Shown here: in pieces, positions 40,076 to 42,078 of the stretch
How positions within the stretch are numbered: the first letter of the stretch is position 1
How the letters are laid out: each line of letters begins with the position of its first letter
DNA from: an uncultured Campylobacter sp.
GTDB taxonomy: Bacteria; Campylobacterota; Campylobacteria; Campylobacterales; Campylobacteraceae
Assembly (NCBI RefSeq): GCF_938015785.1
Contig: NZ_CALLWC010000028.1
Coordinates: 1-42,078, forward strand
Direction of reading: 5' to 3'
Length of the DNA: 42,078 nucleotides
Program-made: the position numbers and the translations under genes
The notes under the pieces: generated by a model
Told to the model about the DNA's origin: nothing
What the model saw: the letters and a program-made list of their open reading frames with translations, nothing else
Databases searched by the model: none

Positions 40076-40732
40076 CTAAATGCTTTTTAGGACTTCCCTT
40101 GCGTTTTGCGCCTTTGCTTCGCCTACGCATTCACCTAAAATTTTAAAAATTCTCTCGAGTTGCTCGTCTGTGACGCCTAAATTTCTAGCTCCGCCCAGGT
40201 GCGATTTTAGCTGCATATTGACGTTATTTAGCGCCGCCAGTGTTGAGACGGTGATAATCTCACGTCTAAAAAGCCTAAATTATCCCTGCTAAAAAGATAG
40301 CCGAAAAGATAGGTCTTCAGTCCGTGATCGACCGCAGGCGCGTCAAAAAGTACCGTACCAGAATAATCGCTCCCGAAGATGTATTTTTGCGTCTGCTCTC
40401 CAAGCACGTAAAAATCGCTGTCCACAGTAACCGGGCTCGCGTCTTTGCCGGCAACGTCCTTTATGCCCGCCGCCTCGCGCTCTTTTACGAGGTCGTTAAA
40501 AAGTATGAGCCCGTTTAATCCCATCGGAAAGCCGATATAGGCGCTTTGATGCGACAGCGCCTCTCTGATCTCGCTCACGCTAAGCTCTGCTTTTAGAGCG
40601 TTGCAGCGCGCCTTTTAGTTTGTCCGCATCTGCCGCTGCCGCATAAGCAGCCACGCTAACTAGCGCTAGCTGCTTATCACTTAGTGCCCCGCTAAGCTTT
40701 GCCGCGTGCGGAAGCTCGTTAAAATTCACCAT
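40076..40732 (-). pseudogene. Broken carboxymuconolactone decarboxylase family gene
   Basis: Begins at the ATG 40732 (AAGGAG upstream) as MVNFNELPHAAKLSGALSDK, with QLALVSVAAYAAAADADKLK. Near 40603 a one-base slip ends this frame at 40580; the second frame reads ALKAELSVSEIREALSHQSA, YIGFPMGLNGLILFNDLV and onward to DNLGFLDVR. Near 40262 a second slip leads to IITVSTLAALNNVNMQLKSH, LGGARNLGVTDEQLERIF and the stop at 40076. Joined, these give a two-domain CMD protein. The two frameshifts make it non-functional unless they are sequencing errors. Confidence 0.82.
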
Positions 40733-40907
40733 CGTTTGCTCCTTTGCCGTGTTTAAATTTAAAGCGGCGTGAACTACTGGAATAATCCAAAAATTTCATC
40801 TTTGCTCCTTTTTTGGCAAGGCTTGTCTTGCAACTTGCAGACGAGCGCCAAAAAGTAAAAGTCACTCAAAGGCACTCGCAAAGTAGGTCGCTTAACGAAA
40901 CGTAAAA

Positions 40908-41822
40908 CTATTTATTTCTCATGGGCTTATCAAACGCCGACGCCGTCGCGTCCTTAAAGTCCATCGCCTCTCCTGCGATGCTTCTTGTGTCATTCATATC
41001 CGCCATCACGAGCGCCATTTTTTGCTCGGCGTTTTTAAAGGCGCTCGAGCCCATAAAAAGATACTGTGCAGGCATAGCCTGGCGCGAGATCTCAAACATC
41101 ACGGGCCCAAAGGTCGTCGGATCACCCGGCTGTTTGCCGTTGTAAGCCTTAAATTTCTCGATAGTAGCGCTTCTAAACTCATCGTAATCTCTGATCGCAT
41201 TCGCACCGGTTTTAAGGCTATCGCCTAAAAATTCCGTCCTAAAGCCCGTCGGCATGACGTTTATCGCGCGGATACCGAACTGATTTAACTCCAAATTTAG
41301 CCCCTCGCTAAGCGCGGAAACGGCAAATTTACTCATATAATAAGGCATGCTAGCCCCGCTCGTGCGAAAGCCGCCGATCGAGCTTAGATTAAAGATACGA
41401 GCGACAACTTTGTCTACGCTACCGCCGTCTTTTATCGCTTGCGGACGCATTAGTTTAAGCGCGGCCTGCGTTAGTAAAAATGGCGCAAAGACGTTTACCT
41501 CAAACTACGTCCTTAAATCAGCCTCGCTTGTCTCCTCGACTATGCCTAAAAGTCCGTATCCGGCGTTATTCACGAGGTTATCGATGCGACCGAATTTTTT
41601 CTGCGTCGCCTCCACCAGCGCCTTAAATTTAACTTGCAGATCGCCTTCGAATTTTAACTCGAACGGCAAAAAATTCTCGCTCTCGCCGCCGAATTTCTCA
41701 TTTAGTTTTTTCATCGTTCTTGACGTGGCGACGACCTTATCGCCTCTACTTAGAGCGTATTTTGCCAGACTCTCTCCAAAGCCGCCCGTAGCGGCTGTGA
41801 TAAGCCAGATTTGATTTTCCAT
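40908..41822 (-). pseudogene. SDR oxidoreductase gene with one in-frame stop
   Basis: 305 codons. The Rossmann motif TAATGGFGESLAKYALSRGD, NNAGYGLLG and the active-site region IFNLSSIGGFRTSGASMPYY, with MSKFAV supplying Tyr-x-x-x-Lys, are all present in one reading frame. A TAG at 41505-41507 interrupts it after EADLRT; the frame resumes directly as FEVNVFAPFLLTQAALKLM. The usual residue there is Gln or similar, so a single CAG-to-TAG change explains it. It may be a young pseudogene, a sequencing error, or rarely a read-through gene. AAGGAG precedes the ATG. Confidence 0.85.
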
Positions 41823-41956
41823 GTTTTTCTCCTTTATTAAATTTTCTTTCGCGTTTAAATTTACGCTAGCTAATATCGCGTTTTATAAATTCTCGTCTCT
41901 TAATTGCCGCCTTTTGGCCAATTACGGATCGCCGTAATCGAAAAATAGGCTTGTTT

Positions 41957-42078
41957 TTATTGTTTTGGGGTATTATCCTTCATCCAGTTTATAATCCGTT
42001 TTACCATGCTGTCATCTCTGTGATCGGAAAATAGCGTCTTGCCTGTATCCAGCGCAGCGATAGCAGCCATATCATCAG
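41957..42078 (-). CDS. C-terminal end of an unidentified protein (partial)
   Basis: The reverse strand is open from the right edge to a TAA at 41957-41959, reading DDMAAIAALDTGKTLFSDHR, then DDSMVKRIINWMKDNTPKQ. The composition is protein-like and the helical amphipathic end (MVKRIINWMKD) is typical of alpha/beta proteins. The rest lies outside the window. Family not recognisable; same orientation as the SDR cluster, so perhaps another member of it. Confidence 0.55.
   Translation of the reverse strand, partial: DDMAAIAALDTGKTLFSDHRDDSMVKRIINWMKDNTPKQ

Noticed and set aside
1..42078. CRISPR arrays, insertion sequences, rRNA genes
   Set aside because: No regularly spaced repeats, no transposase-like frames with terminal repeats and no rRNA sequence were seen on reading the window.

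Overview
The window looks like chromosome from a Campylobacter (class Epsilonproteobacteria), probably one of the higher-GC, oral-type species. Pointers are the gene order nfu - hypothetical - murE - ybaB - ispA - tkt, a spc operon without rpmD, an L16 beginning MLMPKRTKYR, promoters often showing only a -10 box, and heavy use of the word AAATTT in coding and non-coding DNA. The genus is inferred from memory of gene content and was not searched.

Layout. (1) 1-2302: an AT-rich two-gene cassette, a small HTH protein overlapping an OLD-family ATPase/TOPRIM nuclease, with a consensus promoter and two palindromes; it is the best candidate for a defence system. It abuts a broken HAD-phosphatase remnant (2350-2480). 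(2) 2555-3427: YpfJ-like metalloprotease. (3) 3578-6960: infA-rpmJ-rpsM-rpsK-rpsD-rpoA-rplQ (alpha operon) on the plus strand, ended by a hairpin, then a YafK-like L,D-transpeptidase-family gene. (4) 7527-8257: gene-poor DNA with a decayed reverse-strand ORF. (5) 8258-14585: nfu, a hypothetical gene, murE, panD, ybaB, ispA, tkt and a GyrI-like gene. (6) tRNA-Ser(CGA) and grpB. (7) 15960-18299: a threonine-synthase-like PLP enzyme with ridA, divergent from a YheO/DauR-type regulator. (8) A phosphoethanolamine-transferase-like membrane enzyme. (9) 21013-31534: the complete S10-spc cluster on the minus strand, rpsJ to secY-map, from a perfect-consensus promoter. (10) 31560-33887: a divergent ATPase of unknown job with a duplicated palindrome in its control region, an unknown 111-aa protein with its own palindromic promoter, and two translationally coupled miniature membrane proteins. 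(11) dapF, a Sel1-repeat Cys-rich protein, coaE and purM. (12) 38382-41822: a decaying zone with a broken Imm10-like immunity gene and a cupin / flavodoxin / carboxymuconolactone-decarboxylase / SDR cluster in which two of four genes are broken. A partial gene runs off the right edge.

How it fits together: most of the window is housekeeping (ribosome, RNA polymerase, secretion, peptidoglycan precursors through MurE and DapF, CoA through PanD and CoaE, purines, isoprenoids, pentose phosphate). The accessory content is the OLD cassette, the RidA/PLP module, the S10-linked ATPase neighbourhood and the decaying redox/immunity zone. Several conserved proteins also carry lineage-type low-complexity insertions.
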